Positions 45,760 to 55,105 of a DNA stretch of 64,000 nucleotides are shown here, piece after piece. A program made the translations under genes and the position numbers. The notes below the pieces were generated by a model that made no database searches, was not told where the DNA came from, and saw nothing but the letters and a program-made list of their open reading frames with translations. The stretch's first letter is position 1, and each line of letters opens with the position of its first letter. Origin of the DNA: Aeromicrobium sp. Root344 (GTDB lineage Bacteria > Actinomycetota > Actinomycetes > Propionibacteriales > Nocardioidaceae); the NCBI RefSeq assembly GCF_001425755.1, contig NZ_LMDH01000001.1, forward strand, positions 1,314,239 to 1,378,238, given 5' to 3'.

Positions 45760-46623
45760 CTAGGGCGCGTTGAGCGGATCCTGCTCGACCCCGAACCCGC
45801 AGTGCTTCGCGACGAAGTCGAAGATCTGCTTCTTCTGCGGCTCGGTGAACCGCAGGAAGAAGAACGCCGGCCCGGACCGCGTGCTGTCGACGTGGAGCGG
45901 CATCGTCGCGCCCGTACGATCCTCGGCGACGACGTGGATGTCGCACCGGTTCGGGATGATCTCCAGGGTCGTGCGGTACGCCCCGCTGCCCGCGACGAGC
46001 TCGTGCCGGATGTTCGACCCGGGCGCCGGCTTGAGCAACGTGGTCCCGTCGACCGGTCCGAGGCGCACCGGTCCGCCGTTCTCGCGAGCCGTGAACGTCA
46101 TGCCGACCTTGAGCACCGAGTCGCGGCCCTTGCCCTCCACCGGGAACGTGTCGTCGACCGTGAGGTCGGCGATGGTGCTCTCGGCACAGTCGCGCTTCAT
46201 GAACAGCGCGACGCTGCCGTAGTGGTCCTTGGGCTCGACGACGGACGTCCGCGCCTGGCCCTCGCCGACCCGGTACGTCACCCGGGCCGTCGCGTCGATC
46301 CCGGAGCCGGACTTCTTCGTGGGGCAGCTTGCGGGTGCCATCGACATCGTCAGGTTGACCGTCGCGCCGGCCGGGATCGTCGCAGGCCCCTCGTACGTGG
46401 ACGCTTTGCCGAGCCGGGTCGAGGTCAACCGGGCCGCCGACACCGTGACGGGCTTGGCCCCGTGGTTGACGACCTGGAGCTGGAAATGACGGTTCTGCAG
46501 GTCCTGGCGTGCCTGCTCGACCCGGAACGTCACGCCCTTCGGCACGTCACTCAACCCGTCCCCGTCGCTGCCGCCGCACGCGGCCAGCGGCAGCAGGAGG
46601 AGCAGGGCGAGCGCACGACGCAT
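45760..46623 (-). CDS. Lipoprotein of unknown function
   Basis: A 287-residue predicted lipoprotein. The signal sequence MRRALALLLLLPLAAC ends in a lipobox (LAAC), so the mature protein would be anchored via Cys16 outside the membrane. The mature region is rich in beta-strands and has paired cysteines (CPTKKS, RDCAE, NRCDI and KHCGF), suggesting two disulfides. No domain was recognised. The start is chosen at ATG 46623; an in-frame GTG six bases upstream is possible. Confidence 0.75.
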   Translation of the reverse strand: MRRALALLLLLPLAACGGSDGDGLSDVPKGVTFRVEQARQDLQNRHFQLQVVNHGAKPVTVSAARLTSTRLGKASTYEGPATIPAGATVNLTMSMAPASCPTKKSGSGIDATARVTYRVGEGQARTSVVEPKDHYGSVALFMKRDCAESTIADLTVDDTFPVEGKGRDSVLKVGMTFTARENGGPVRLGPVDGTTLLKPAPGSNIRHELVAGSGAYRTTLEIIPNRCDIHVVAEDRTGATMPLHVDSTRSGPAFFFLRFTEPQKKQIFDFVAKHCGFGVEQDPLNAP

Positions 46624-46652
46624 GACCACGATCGTAGGGCGATCAGGTCAGG

Positions 46653-48179
46653 TCAGGCATCCTTGAGCGTCCGCCACGACACCACCGCTGCGGCCAGCGC
46701 CACGATGATCGCCGTCGCCGAGGTGAGCTGCACGCCGAGGTCGAACGCCTCGTGCGCCGAGCGGACCATCGCCTCGCCCACACCGTTGGGGTAGAACTTG
46801 GCGTACTCGACGGTGCCTCCGAGGGTCTCGAACGTCTGGTCGTTCTCGCCCCACTTCGCCACCGCGGGCACCGTCAGGTGCGACCGGTAGGTCGAGGTGA
46901 GGATGCTGCCCAGCACCGCGGTGCCCAGCACGGCACCCACCTCGTACGCCGTCTCGGAGATCGCCGATGCAGAGCCCGCCTTGAAGGGCGGAACGCTCGA
47001 CAGCATCAGGTCGTTGGTCAACGTCTCGGCCAGCCCGATCCCGAGTCCGAGCACCGAGAACGCGATGAGGATCGAGACCGTCGACGGCGTGCCGATGAAG
47101 GCGGCGATCGCGTACCCAGCCGCCGACAGGCCGAAGCTGCCGGCGACCAGCGCCCGCGCCGGAAAGACCCGCACGAGCCGGACCGCGGCGAACCCGGCGA
47201 TGACGGTGACGAGCAGACCGGGCAGCAGCACCGTCGCCGCCGACAGGGGGGACAGGCCGACCACGAGCTGCAGGAACTGCGCCGCGAAGAACATGAACCC
47301 GGCGTAGCCCATGAGGCTCAGCAGGTTCGCCATGATCGCGCCGCTGAAGACCCGGTCGGAGAACAGCGTCATGTCGATCATCGGGTCGACGAGGCGGTGC
47401 TGCCGGCGTACGAACAGCACACCGCTGACGATGCCGACCCCGAAGCCGATCAGCGCCGCGTCGTTGAACCCGTGCTCGGCGACCTGCTTGATGCCGACGA
47501 CGAATGGCAGCATCGCGGTCATCGACAGCACGATGCTGACGGCGTCGATGCGGCCGGGGCGCGGGTCACGCGACTCCGGGAGCAGGAAGACCGCCGCCAC
47601 GAGGAAGACCGCGATGATCGGCACGTTGATGAAGAACACCGAGCCCCACCAGAAGTGCTCGAGGAGCCAGCCGCCCATGACGGGGCCGAGGGCCGCACCC
47701 CCGGCGAACATCGAGGCCCACGTGGCGATCGCGAGGCGGCGGTCGTCGCCGTGCGCGAAGATGTTGCGGATCAGCGACAGCGTCGACGGCATCAGGGTCG
47801 CGCCGAAGACACCGAGCAGCGCGCGCGAGGCCAGCAGCGCCTCGGCGTTGGGGCTGAACGCGGCGCACACCGAGGCGACGCCGAAGCCGACGGCGCCGAT
47901 GAGCAGCAGTCGGCGACGCCCGATGCGGTCGCCGAGGCTGCCCATCGCGACGAGCAGTCCGGCCAGCATCAGCGGGTAGATGTCGACGAGCCACAGCATC
48001 TGCTCGCCGGTCGGGCGCAGCGCGGTGCTGACCTGCGGGAGGGCGAAGCTCAGCACGGTGTTGTCGATCGAGGTCAGCAGCACCGGCAGCATGAGGACGC
48101 CCAGGGCCAGCCACTCACGCAGTCCCGCGCGGGGTGCGTCGAGCTGGGGGGCGCGGTAGCGCGGGTCGATCGTGGTCAT
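46653..48179 (-). CDS. MFS drug:H+ antiporter, DHA2 (14-TM) family
   Basis: A 508-residue major facilitator protein with 14 predicted helices. The motif A region is MGSLGDRIGRRRLLLIG and the N-terminal helix carries the QacA/EmrB-type block LDNTVLSFALPQVSTAL-like (here TSIDNTVLSFALPQVSTAL). Such antiporters export hydrophobic or cationic drugs. The divergent TetR gene and the operator at 48213-48226 imply repressor control by its substrates. Substrate unknown. Confidence 0.93.
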   Translation of the reverse strand: MTTIDPRYRAPQLDAPRAGLREWLALGVLMLPVLLTSIDNTVLSFALPQVSTALRPTGEQMLWLVDIYPLMLAGLLVAMGSLGDRIGRRRLLLIGAVGFGVASVCAAFSPNAEALLASRALLGVFGATLMPSTLSLIRNIFAHGDDRRLAIATWASMFAGGAALGPVMGGWLLEHFWWGSVFFINVPIIAVFLVAAVFLLPESRDPRPGRIDAVSIVLSMTAMLPFVVGIKQVAEHGFNDAALIGFGVGIVSGVLFVRRQHRLVDPMIDMTLFSDRVFSGAIMANLLSLMGYAGFMFFAAQFLQLVVGLSPLSAATVLLPGLLVTVIAGFAAVRLVRVFPARALVAGSFGLSAAGYAIAAFIGTPSTVSILIAFSVLGLGIGLAETLTNDLMLSSVPPFKAGSASAISETAYEVGAVLGTAVLGSILTSTYRSHLTVPAVAKWGENDQTFETLGGTVEYAKFYPNGVGEAMVRSAHEAFDLGVQLTSATAIIVALAAAVVSWRTLKDA

Positions 48180-48212
48180 GGGGTCCTCCTTCCGGACAAG
48201 ACGGTCAACTAT

Positions 48213-48226
48213 ACCGTCCAGACGGT
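48213..48226. promoter_or_regulatory. TetR operator in the MFS-TetR intergenic region
   Basis: A perfect inverted repeat ACCGTC-CA-GACGGT is flanked by further ACGGT/ACCGT half-sites (nearby GACGGTC at 48200-48206). It lies in the 97-bp space between the divergent MFS and TetR genes and fits a TetR dimer site. Confidence 0.75.
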
Positions 48227-48276
48227 ACAGTCAACGAAGCGAAGCCGGGTGATATTCCTCTCGGTAAGGTGGCCGC

Positions 48277-48804
48277 ATGTCACAGGGAGAACGATCAACG
48301 CGCGATCGGCTGCTCGACGCGTTCGAGACGCTTCTCGTGACCGCCGGCAGCCGGGCTGCCACGCTCGACGCCGTCGCCGCGGAGGCCGAGGTCTCCAAGG
48401 GCGGGCTGCTCTATCACTTCCACAGCAAGGACGAGCTCGTCGAGGGCATGCTGACCCGGCTGCGCGAGCAGGGGGAGGCCGACGTCGCCAAGATGCGCAC
48501 TGCCAAGAAGGGTCCCGTCGAGTTCTACCTCGCCACCTCGGTCAACACCGGCAGCAACTTCGACCGTGCCCTCGTCGCCGCCGGCCGCATCGCGCAGGAG
48601 AACGACTCCCGCGCCTCGGCCGCGCTCGCCGACCTCCGCGAGGGCTGGTTCACGGTGCTGCGCGAGCACCTCGGTGACGAGTCGCTCGCCCGCACGATCC
48701 AGCTCATCGGCGACGGGCTCTACTTCGACGACACCACGGGCCTGACAGAGAAGAATGCCCTCAAGCACGTCCGCGCCGTGCTGAAACGCCTCGACGTCCT
48801 TTAG
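48277..48804 (+). CDS. TetR-family regulator of the MFS pump
   Basis: A 175-residue TetR repressor. The N-terminal helix-turn-helix is seen in AVAAEAEVSKGGLLYHFHSKDELVEGML, a signature shared with many drug-pump repressors. The C-terminal domain would bind the pump substrates. The ATG start at 48277 is preceded by a region with the ACCGTC operator. It is divergent from the MFS pump gene, as in QacR- and TetR-type systems. Confidence 0.93.
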   Translation: MSQGERSTRDRLLDAFETLLVTAGSRAATLDAVAAEAEVSKGGLLYHFHSKDELVEGMLTRLREQGEADVAKMRTAKKGPVEFYLATSVNTGSNFDRALVAAGRIAQENDSRASAALADLREGWFTVLREHLGDESLARTIQLIGDGLYFDDTTGLTEKNALKHVRAVLKRLDVL

Positions 48805-48867
48805 GAGTTCACCGCGCGTCGGCTGCGCGTGCACGGGCAGGTCACCCGGCGCCCCTGCACTCGAGGC

Positions 48868-49992
48868 ATGACACTCCTTCATCCGTACGTCCGCCGCACG
48901 GCACTCGCCCTGGGCGGGGCCGCCATCGCCACCGGTGCCGTCGCAGTCCCTGCGACCGCCGAGAAGGCACCCGCCACGACGCACCACCAGGCCATCACGG
49001 TGTTCGCGCATCGCGGCGCCTCGGGCTACCGGCCCGAGCACACCCTCGCCGCGTACGCCCTGGCGATCAAGCTGGGCGCCGACTACATCGAGCCCGACCT
49101 CGTCAGCACCAAGGACGGCGTCCTCGTCGCCCGTCACGAGAACGAGATCAGCGGCACGACCGACGTCGCCGATCACCCCGAGTTCGCCCAGCGCAAGACC
49201 ACGAAGACCGTCGACGGCGTCGCCGAGACCGGCTGGTTCACCGAGGACTTCACCCTCAAGGAGCTCAAGACGCTGCGAGCCAAGGAGCGGCTGCCTTCCG
49301 TGCGCCCGGGCAACACCCGCTACGACGGGCGCTTCGAGATCCCGACGTTCGACGAGGTCCTCGCCCTGGCGAACTCCGAGAGCCGCAAGCGCGGCCGGGT
49401 CATCGGCGTGGCGCCGGAGACCAAGCACCCGACCTACTTCCGGTCGATCGGCCTGCCACTGGAGAAGCCGCTGCTGCGCTCCCTCACGAGGTACGGCCGC
49501 AACTCCAAGCACGGCAAGGTCGTCATCCAGTCGTTCGAGACCGGCAACCTGCGCAGCCTCGCGCGCCAGACCCGCGTTCCGCTGGTCCAGCTCACCTCGG
49601 CGACCGGCGCACCGTACGACCTGAAGGCCGCCGGCGACCCTCGCACGTACGCCGACCTCATGACGCCGGCCGGGCTGCGCGACGTCGCGACGTACGCGGA
49701 CTGGCTCGGGCCGGAGAAGAACAGCATCATCCCGCGTGACGCCCAGGGCTTCCTGACGTCGCCGACGCCACTGGTCAAGGACTCGCACCGGGCCGGACTG
49801 AAGGTCGTCGCCTACACGTTCCGCGACGAGAACCAGTTCCTGCCGGCCGACTATCGCGACGGCACCGACCCCAACGCGAAGGGCGACATCTTCGCCGAGC
49901 TCAACACGTTCTTCGAGGCCGGGCTCGATGGCGTCTTCGCGGACTACACCGACAGCGCGGATGCCGCGCGCGACTGGTGGGAAGAGAGCTAG
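48868..49992 (+). CDS. Secreted glycerophosphodiester phosphodiesterase
   Basis: A 374-residue exported phosphodiesterase. A twin-arginine-less signal peptide (RRTALALGGAAIATGAVAV, cleavage near the ATA region) is followed by the GDPD catalytic core: HRGASGYRPEHT, with the calcium-site pattern EPDLVSTKDGVLVARHE, and a later VIQSFE block. It hydrolyses glycerophosphodiesters to glycerol 3-phosphate outside the cell. ATG 48868 is chosen over upstream in-frame starts because it gives a clean signal peptide. Confidence 0.9.
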   Translation: MTLLHPYVRRTALALGGAAIATGAVAVPATAEKAPATTHHQAITVFAHRGASGYRPEHTLAAYALAIKLGADYIEPDLVSTKDGVLVARHENEISGTTDVADHPEFAQRKTTKTVDGVAETGWFTEDFTLKELKTLRAKERLPSVRPGNTRYDGRFEIPTFDEVLALANSESRKRGRVIGVAPETKHPTYFRSIGLPLEKPLLRSLTRYGRNSKHGKVVIQSFETGNLRSLARQTRVPLVQLTSATGAPYDLKAAGDPRTYADLMTPAGLRDVATYADWLGPEKNSIIPRDAQGFLTSPTPLVKDSHRAGLKVVAYTFRDENQFLPADYRDGTDPNAKGDIFAELNTFFEAGLDGVFADYTDSADAARDWWEES

Positions 49993-50032
49993 AAGCCTGT
50001 CGCGAGCGGGCTCGGAGTTCTAGAGTCGGAGC

Positions 50033-50305
50033 ATGTGCCGCAACATTCGTACCCTCCACAACTTCGAGCCCGCCGCGACCAATGACGAGGTCCAGGCCGC
50101 CGCGCTGCAGTACGTCCGCAAGATCAGCGGGGCGACCAAGCCCTCGAAGGCCAACGAAGAGGTGTTCAACCGCGCTGTCGCCGAGATCGCCCACATCACC
50201 GGACACCTCCTCGAGGACCTCGTGACGACCGCGCCGCCCAAGGACCGCGAGGTCGAGGCGGCCAAGGCCAAGGCCCGCTCGGCGGCCAGGTTCGCCTCCG
50301 CCTGA
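50033..50305 (+). CDS. DUF2277 family protein
   Basis: A 90-residue small protein with the family-typical start MCRNIRTLHNFEPAAT, an early Cys, and a helical core (VQAAALQYVRKISGATKPSKANEEVFNRAVAEIA). Such proteins are common in actinobacteria; function is unknown. The C-terminus is Ala/Lys-rich. It stands 110 bp before lysX and is transcribed in the same direction, without evidence for co-transcription. Confidence 0.85.
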   Translation: MCRNIRTLHNFEPAATNDEVQAAALQYVRKISGATKPSKANEEVFNRAVAEIAHITGHLLEDLVTTAPPKDREVEAAKAKARSAARFASA

Positions 50306-50415
50306 CCCTCGACTCGTCGGCGGCCCGGCCGGTTCGGTGCCCCGACGTATCGTGAACCTCGCCATTGCGCGGCCGAGGGGCACCGCGCCCACGCGTCACA
50401 GATTGGGCGATCACC

Positions 50416-53400
50416 ATGCCGCGTCTCACAATTGCGCCGTCGCGCGCCGCCCGGGTGCCTCGTTGGGCGGGCGTCTTCCTCGGCGTCTGGGCCATCACCT
50501 GCGCGGTGCTGACCGTGTTCGTCCCGCTGCGTCACCTGACCCGGCCCGTCTGGACCGCTCTCGACGACTACGTCCTCTTCCTGTCGCCCAACCTCGCCTG
50601 GGCCGCGTTCCTGGGACTGCTCGCCGCGGCCGTCGCCGCTCGCAAGCGCCCGGCGTGGTGGGTCCTCATCGGCCTCCTGGTCGTCAACCTGTCGAGCTCC
50701 AGGCTGCTGGTCGACGGCGTCAGTCCGCGGTCGGTCGCGAGCACGGCTGTCGCTGCCGTGGGGCTGCTCGGCGTGGTGTTGGCGCGCCGACAGTTCACCA
50801 CCGCGGTGAGGCGGGCCTCGTTCGCCAAGGCGCTCGTGGTGCTCGTCCTCGGCATCACCGTCAGCACGCTTGCTGGGACGGCGCTCCTCATGCTCGTGCA
50901 CGGCGACCTTCCCGCGTCGGAGCGGCTGTCGTGGACGCTCAACAAGGTCGGCGGCGGCCTCGTCGAGAACGGTGTCTTCGACGGCCGGCCACCCGAGTGG
51001 GTCGGTGACCTCCTCGGACTGCTCGGCGCGCTCTCCCTACTCGGGGCAGTGGCCACGATCTTCCAGAGCCAGACCCTCAGGGCCGAGCTCGCGGCGCCGG
51101 AGGAGAGCGCGCTGCGCGCCCTGCTGGGAATCCACGGTGGGCAGGACTCGCTGGGCTATTTCGCCACTCGGCGCGACAAGGCCGTCGTGTTCGCCCCCAA
51201 CGGTCGCGCGGCGGTGCTCTATCGCGTCGAGATCGGTGTCTGCCTCGCGAGCGGTGACCCCATCGGAGATCGCGAGTCCTGGCCCGCGGCGATCACTGCG
51301 TGGCAGCGCATCGCGGAGGACCACGGCTGGGCGCAGGCCGTCATGGGGTCCAGCGAGGCCGGCGCCCACGCGTACGAACGAGCGGGTCTCACAGCCATCC
51401 AGCTCGGCGACGAGGCCATCATCGAGACCCACGGATTCAGCCTGCGTGGCGCCGACATGCATGTCGTACGCCAGGCGGTGCGTCGCGTCGAGCGCCTGGG
51501 CTACACCGCCCGCATCCGGCGGCACGGCTCGGTCGCGACGGCTGACATGGCGCGCGTCATCGACCGCGCCGACCAGTGGCGCGGGGACGAGACGGAGCGA
51601 GGGTTCTCGATGGCGCTCGGTCGTCTCGGCGATCCAGCCGATGCCGCGTGCGTCCTCGTCGAGGCGTTGGACGGCGACGGGGAGCTCAGGGCGCTGCTCT
51701 CGTTCGTCCCGTGGGGACCGACGGGCATGTCCCTCGACCTCATGCGCCGCGACCCGGCGGCCCCCAACGGTGTCATCGAGTTCATGGTGTCGGAGCTGAC
51801 GCGCCAGGGTCCGGCGATGTCGGTGCTGCGCATATCGCTCAACTTCGCCGTGTTCCGCGCGGCGTTCGAGGAGGGCAACCGCATCGGCGCGGGGCCGGTC
51901 CTGCGGGTCTGGCGCCGGCTGCTCATCCTGCTGTCGCGGTGGTGGCAGCTCGAGGCGCTGTACCGCTCGAACGTGAAGTTCTTGCCGACGTGGAACCCGC
52001 GATTCCTGTGCTACGCCGATGCCCGGATGCTCGCCCGGATCGGCGTCGCCTCGGGCATGGCGGAGGGATTCGTGACGATCCCCGCCTGGATGCGCAGCAC
52101 GAAGGGCATCGCGCCTCCCGGGCTCAGCGCGGAGCAGCTCGAGCAGATCACCGCCGATCTGCTTGCGGAGACCGCTCGAGCGCAGGCCGATCCGCTGCCA
52201 CCGGTCAGGTCCAGGACCCGGCACGCCAAGCTCGACGCGCTCACGACGTACGGCATGGCGCCCTATCCGGCCGCCGACAGTCCCCATCCCGTCGCCGGCG
52301 CGATCGAGGCGCCCGGACAGGTCACGGTGTCAGGGCGCATCGTGCACCTTCGCGACCACGGCGGCGTGGTGTTCGTCGACCTCCGGGACTGGACCGGCGA
52401 CGTCCAGGTGGTCCTGGCGCGTGACGGGATGCCGGTCGAGGCGCTTTCAGCCTTCCGCCGGAGCTGCGACACCGGCGACCTCGTCGACTTCACGTGCTGC
52501 CCGAGGACCACCGACACCGGGCACCGGTCGCTGTTCGCCTCGTCGTGGCGCATGAGCGCGAAGTCCCTCCACCCGGCCGACCCTGGCGACCGGTCGAAGG
52601 ACGCGGATGCCTGCGACGTGCTCCGCACCCGGAGCGCGGTCATCCGTAGCCTCCGCGGCGTCATGGAGCGCCGGGACTTCACCGAGGTCGAGACGCCGGT
52701 CCTCCAGCCCGTCCACGGCGGCGCGAACGCGCGCCCGTTCGCGACGCACCTCAACGCGTACGACCTGGACCTGACGCTGCGGATTGCCCCGGAGCTCTAT
52801 CTCAAACGTCTCTCCGTCGCCGGCATGGAACGGGTCTTCGAGATCGGCCGGGTGTTCCGGAACGAGGGCATCGACCGGCGGCACCACCCGGAGTTCACCT
52901 CGCTCGAGGCGTACCAGGCTCACGCCGACTACGCCGACATGCGGACGCTGTGCCGGTCCCTGATCCTCGACGCCGCGGTCGCGGCCCACGGCGACGCCGT
53001 CGCCCTGCACCCCGTGCACGGCCGGTGCGACCTGACCGGCGACTGGCCCGTCGTCACGGTGCACGAGGCAGTCTCCGCGGCCCTCCAGGAGACGGTGGAC
53101 CTCGACACCCCTGCGGCGCTCCTGACCAAGCTCTGCCAGGTCCACGATGTCGCCGTGCCCGACACCGACGATCCCGGCAGCCTCGTCGTGGCGCTCTATG
53201 AGGCGCTGGTCGAGCCCGCCACGACGATGCCGACGTTCTATGCCGACTTCCCGACCACGGTCTGTCCCCTGACCCGCTCGAAGGACACCGAGCCGGCCAT
53301 TGCGGAGCGCTGGGACCTGGTCGCGTTCGGCATGGAGATCGCGACGGCCTACAGCGAGCTCACCGACCCCGTCGAGCAACGCCGGCGCCTGCGCGCGCAG

Positions 53401-53598
53401 TCGTTGCTCGCCGCCGGAGGCGATGTCGAGGCCATGCAGCTCGACGAGGAGTTCCTGGCGTCGCTCGAGCGGGGGATGCCGCCCACCGGCGGCCTCGGCC
53501 TCGGTGTCGACCGGCTCCTCATGATGTTGACCGGCCGACCGATCCGCGACGTCATCGCGTTCCCGCTGACGCGTGGGCCATCGGGCACGCGACTGTGA
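50416..53598 (+). CDS. lysX: Bifunctional lysyl-tRNA synthetase/lysylphosphatidylglycerol synthase LysX
   Basis: A 1060-residue fusion. Residues 1 to about 215 form a multi-helix membrane region of the MprF type. About 225-560 form the DUF2156/phosphatidylglycerol lysyltransferase domain (LLGIHGGQDSLGYFATRRDK, then SSEAGAHAYERAG). About 600-1060 form a class II lysyl-tRNA synthetase with motif 2 (FEIGRVFRNEGIDRRHHPEFT) and motif 3 (GLGLGVDRLLMMLTG). The enzyme makes lysyl-tRNA and transfers Lys to phosphatidylglycerol, reducing membrane negative charge, as in Mycobacterium LysX. The start is ATG 50416. Its end overlaps the DUF998 gene as GTGA, so lysX and that gene are coupled. A house-keeping LysRS would be expected elsewhere. 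Confidence 0.95.
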   Translation: MPRLTIAPSRAARVPRWAGVFLGVWAITCAVLTVFVPLRHLTRPVWTALDDYVLFLSPNLAWAAFLGLLAAAVAARKRPAWWVLIGLLVVNLSSSRLLVDGVSPRSVASTAVAAVGLLGVVLARRQFTTAVRRASFAKALVVLVLGITVSTLAGTALLMLVHGDLPASERLSWTLNKVGGGLVENGVFDGRPPEWVGDLLGLLGALSLLGAVATIFQSQTLRAELAAPEESALRALLGIHGGQDSLGYFATRRDKAVVFAPNGRAAVLYRVEIGVCLASGDPIGDRESWPAAITAWQRIAEDHGWAQAVMGSSEAGAHAYERAGLTAIQLGDEAIIETHGFSLRGADMHVVRQAVRRVERLGYTARIRRHGSVATADMARVIDRADQWRGDETERGFSMALGRLGDPADAACVLVEALDGDGELRALLSFVPWGPTGMSLDLMRRDPAAPNGVIEFMVSELTRQGPAMSVLRISLNFAVFRAAFEEGNRIGAGPVLRVWRRLLILLSRWWQLEALYRSNVKFLPTWNPRFLCYADARMLARIGVASGMAEGFVTIPAWMRSTKGIAPPGLSAEQLEQITADLLAETARAQADPLPPVRSRTRHAKLDALTTYGMAPYPAADSPHPVAGAIEAPGQVTVSGRIVHLRDHGGVVFVDLRDWTGDVQVVLARDGMPVEALSAFRRSCDTGDLVDFTCCPRTTDTGHRSLFASSWRMSAKSLHPADPGDRSKDADACDVLRTRSAVIRSLRGVMERRDFTEVETPVLQPVHGGANARPFATHLNAYDLDLTLRIAPELYLKRLSVAGMERVFEIGRVFRNEGIDRRHHPEFTSLEAYQAHADYADMRTLCRSLILDAAVAAHGDAVALHPVHGRCDLTGDWPVVTVHEAVSAALQETVDLDTPAALLTKLCQVHDVAVPDTDDPGSLVVALYEALVEPATTMPTFYADFPTTVCPLTRSKDTEPAIAERWDLVAFGMEIATAYSELTDPVEQRRRLRAQSLLAAGGDVEAMQLDEEFLASLERGMPPTGGLGLGVDRLLMMLTGRPIRDVIAFPLTRGPSGTRL

Positions 53599-54290
53599 AC
53601 CGCGCCGTCAGGCTGCTGCTGCTCGCCGGCGGCCTCCTGTATGCCAACTGGGTCGTCCAGCTGGTCCTGCCGGTCCACCTGAGCGTGTTGACCAGCTATG
53701 TCAGCGAGCTCTCGGCGCTCTCACGTCCGTACCACCAGGTGTTTCGGTCGCTGGACGTCCTCAGCGGAGTCCTCGTGATGGCCGGCGCGACGGCCGGCCT
53801 GGTCGTGGCACGTCGTGACCGGCCGGCCGTTGCGGCGTGGGCGGCGCTCGCGCTGTTCGGCCTCTCCAACATCCTCGACGCCCTGACACCGCTGCCGTGC
53901 ACCCTGACGGTCGGCGCCGCCTGCAACACGTCGGCGCCGCACGACGCCTGGGGATGGGTCGGCGATCCTCACCTCTACGCCAGCCTCGGCGAGGAGGTGT
54001 TCTTCGCTGCTGCCCTCGTGGCGGTCGTGATCGCCCTCCGCGCGGGTGGGGCGACGGTCGCGACCCGGGGCCGGGCCGAGGTGCTCGGCGCCGTCGCGGT
54101 CTGCGCGAGCGTCGTCGCCGGGCTCCTGACGGCCCAGCTCAACTTCCTCGGGCACGACCTGCTGCTGGGTCTCGCACAACGTGTCGAGGTGCTGCTCATG
54201 GCGCTCTGGATCGCGCTCATCCCCGTGGAGCTCGTCAAGCCACCGCGTCGATCGCCGCGTGGCAGCCGGAGGTCACTCCACGTGCACTGA
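53595..54290 (+). CDS. DUF998 family membrane protein
   Basis: A 231-residue membrane protein with six to seven helices. It matches the DUF998 pattern of short conserved helices, including SVLTSYVSELSAL near the N-terminus and a charged loop between helices. The function of the family is unknown. The GTG start overlaps the lysX stop as GTGA, so translation is coupled to lysX; a role in aminoacyl-lipid handling is possible but not shown. The Cys pair in PLPCTLTVGAACNTS may be disulfide-bonded outside the membrane. Confidence 0.8.
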   Translation: MNRAVRLLLLAGGLLYANWVVQLVLPVHLSVLTSYVSELSALSRPYHQVFRSLDVLSGVLVMAGATAGLVVARRDRPAVAAWAALALFGLSNILDALTPLPCTLTVGAACNTSAPHDAWGWVGDPHLYASLGEEVFFAAALVAVVIALRAGGATVATRGRAEVLGAVAVCASVVAGLLTAQLNFLGHDLLLGLAQRVEVLLMALWIALIPVELVKPPRRSPRGSRRSLHVH

Positions 54291-54306
54291 GCTGCTCAGC
54301 GTGAGG

Positions 54307-55071
54307 TCAGGACTTGCGCAACTTGAGGAAGATGCTCGGACCGAAGTTGCTGCGCGCCAGGCGACGCTGTGTGAGGCGCTCGGCCGTCAGCAGGACCTTG
54401 GTCGGCAGCGCCTTCTTGAGCGTCTGGCTCCGCAGGTTGGACACCGAGAGCTTGTCGTCGAGCGTCAAGCCGGCGGCACCGAGCTGACCGACGACGGTGT
54501 CGATGTTGTGGTTGACGAACGCGATCGCGTCGGGCTCGTCGGCGCGCACCGTGCGGATGCTGACCGGCTCGGTCGGCAGCGGAGTGCCTTCCCTCTTGTG
54601 CCGGCGACGGTTCTTGTAGTGACCGTAGTTGGCGACCTCGATGATCGCGGTGCCTCCGGGCGCGAGCACACGGGAGATCTCAGCGAACTCCGCCGTCGGG
54701 TCGGGCAGGTGGTGCATGACCCGGATCATCGTGATCAGGTCGAGCTCGCCGTCGGCGAACTTGAGGTCGTCGGCCTGCATCTGGGCCTGCTTGATGTCGG
54801 TGCCCTCGAGCACCTTCTTGGCGGCCTCGAGCTGTGTCGCAGCGGGCTCGGCCAGCGTGACCTCGTCGGCGAACGTACGAAGCAGGATGCAGAGGCGACC
54901 GAAGCCACCACCGATGTCGGCAGCCTTGCCGTAGTGGTTGCCCTTCAGCAGCCGGCGGATCGCGATGTGCTCGGCGGCGTTCTCGTAGTCGCGGTTGTCC
55001 CAGTACTTGGTGTAGTCGTAGTCGCGCTCGTACTGGTTGGCGACCTTCTTGGAGGGCTGTTGTTCAGTCAC
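54307..55071 (-). CDS. SAM-dependent methyltransferase
   Basis: A 254-residue class I methyltransferase. The SAM motif I is AADIGGGFGRLC near residue 51, followed by EPAATQLEAAKK and the motif II-like VMHHLPDPTAEF. The C-terminal basic region (NYGHYKNRRRHKRE) is atypical for a soluble methyltransferase and may contact an acidic substrate. A GTG start is used. The substrate is unknown. It ends 16 bp past the convergent DUF998 gene. Confidence 0.85.
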   Translation of the reverse strand: MTEQQPSKKVANQYERDYDYTKYWDNRDYENAAEHIAIRRLLKGNHYGKAADIGGGFGRLCILLRTFADEVTLAEPAATQLEAAKKVLEGTDIKQAQMQADDLKFADGELDLITMIRVMHHLPDPTAEFAEISRVLAPGGTAIIEVANYGHYKNRRRHKREGTPLPTEPVSIRTVRADEPDAIAFVNHNIDTVVGQLGAAGLTLDDKLSVSNLRSQTLKKALPTKVLLTAERLTQRRLARSNFGPSIFLKLRKS

Positions 55072-55105
55072 GCCGACCACAGTAACAACCGGCGATCGTG
55101 ACCTC

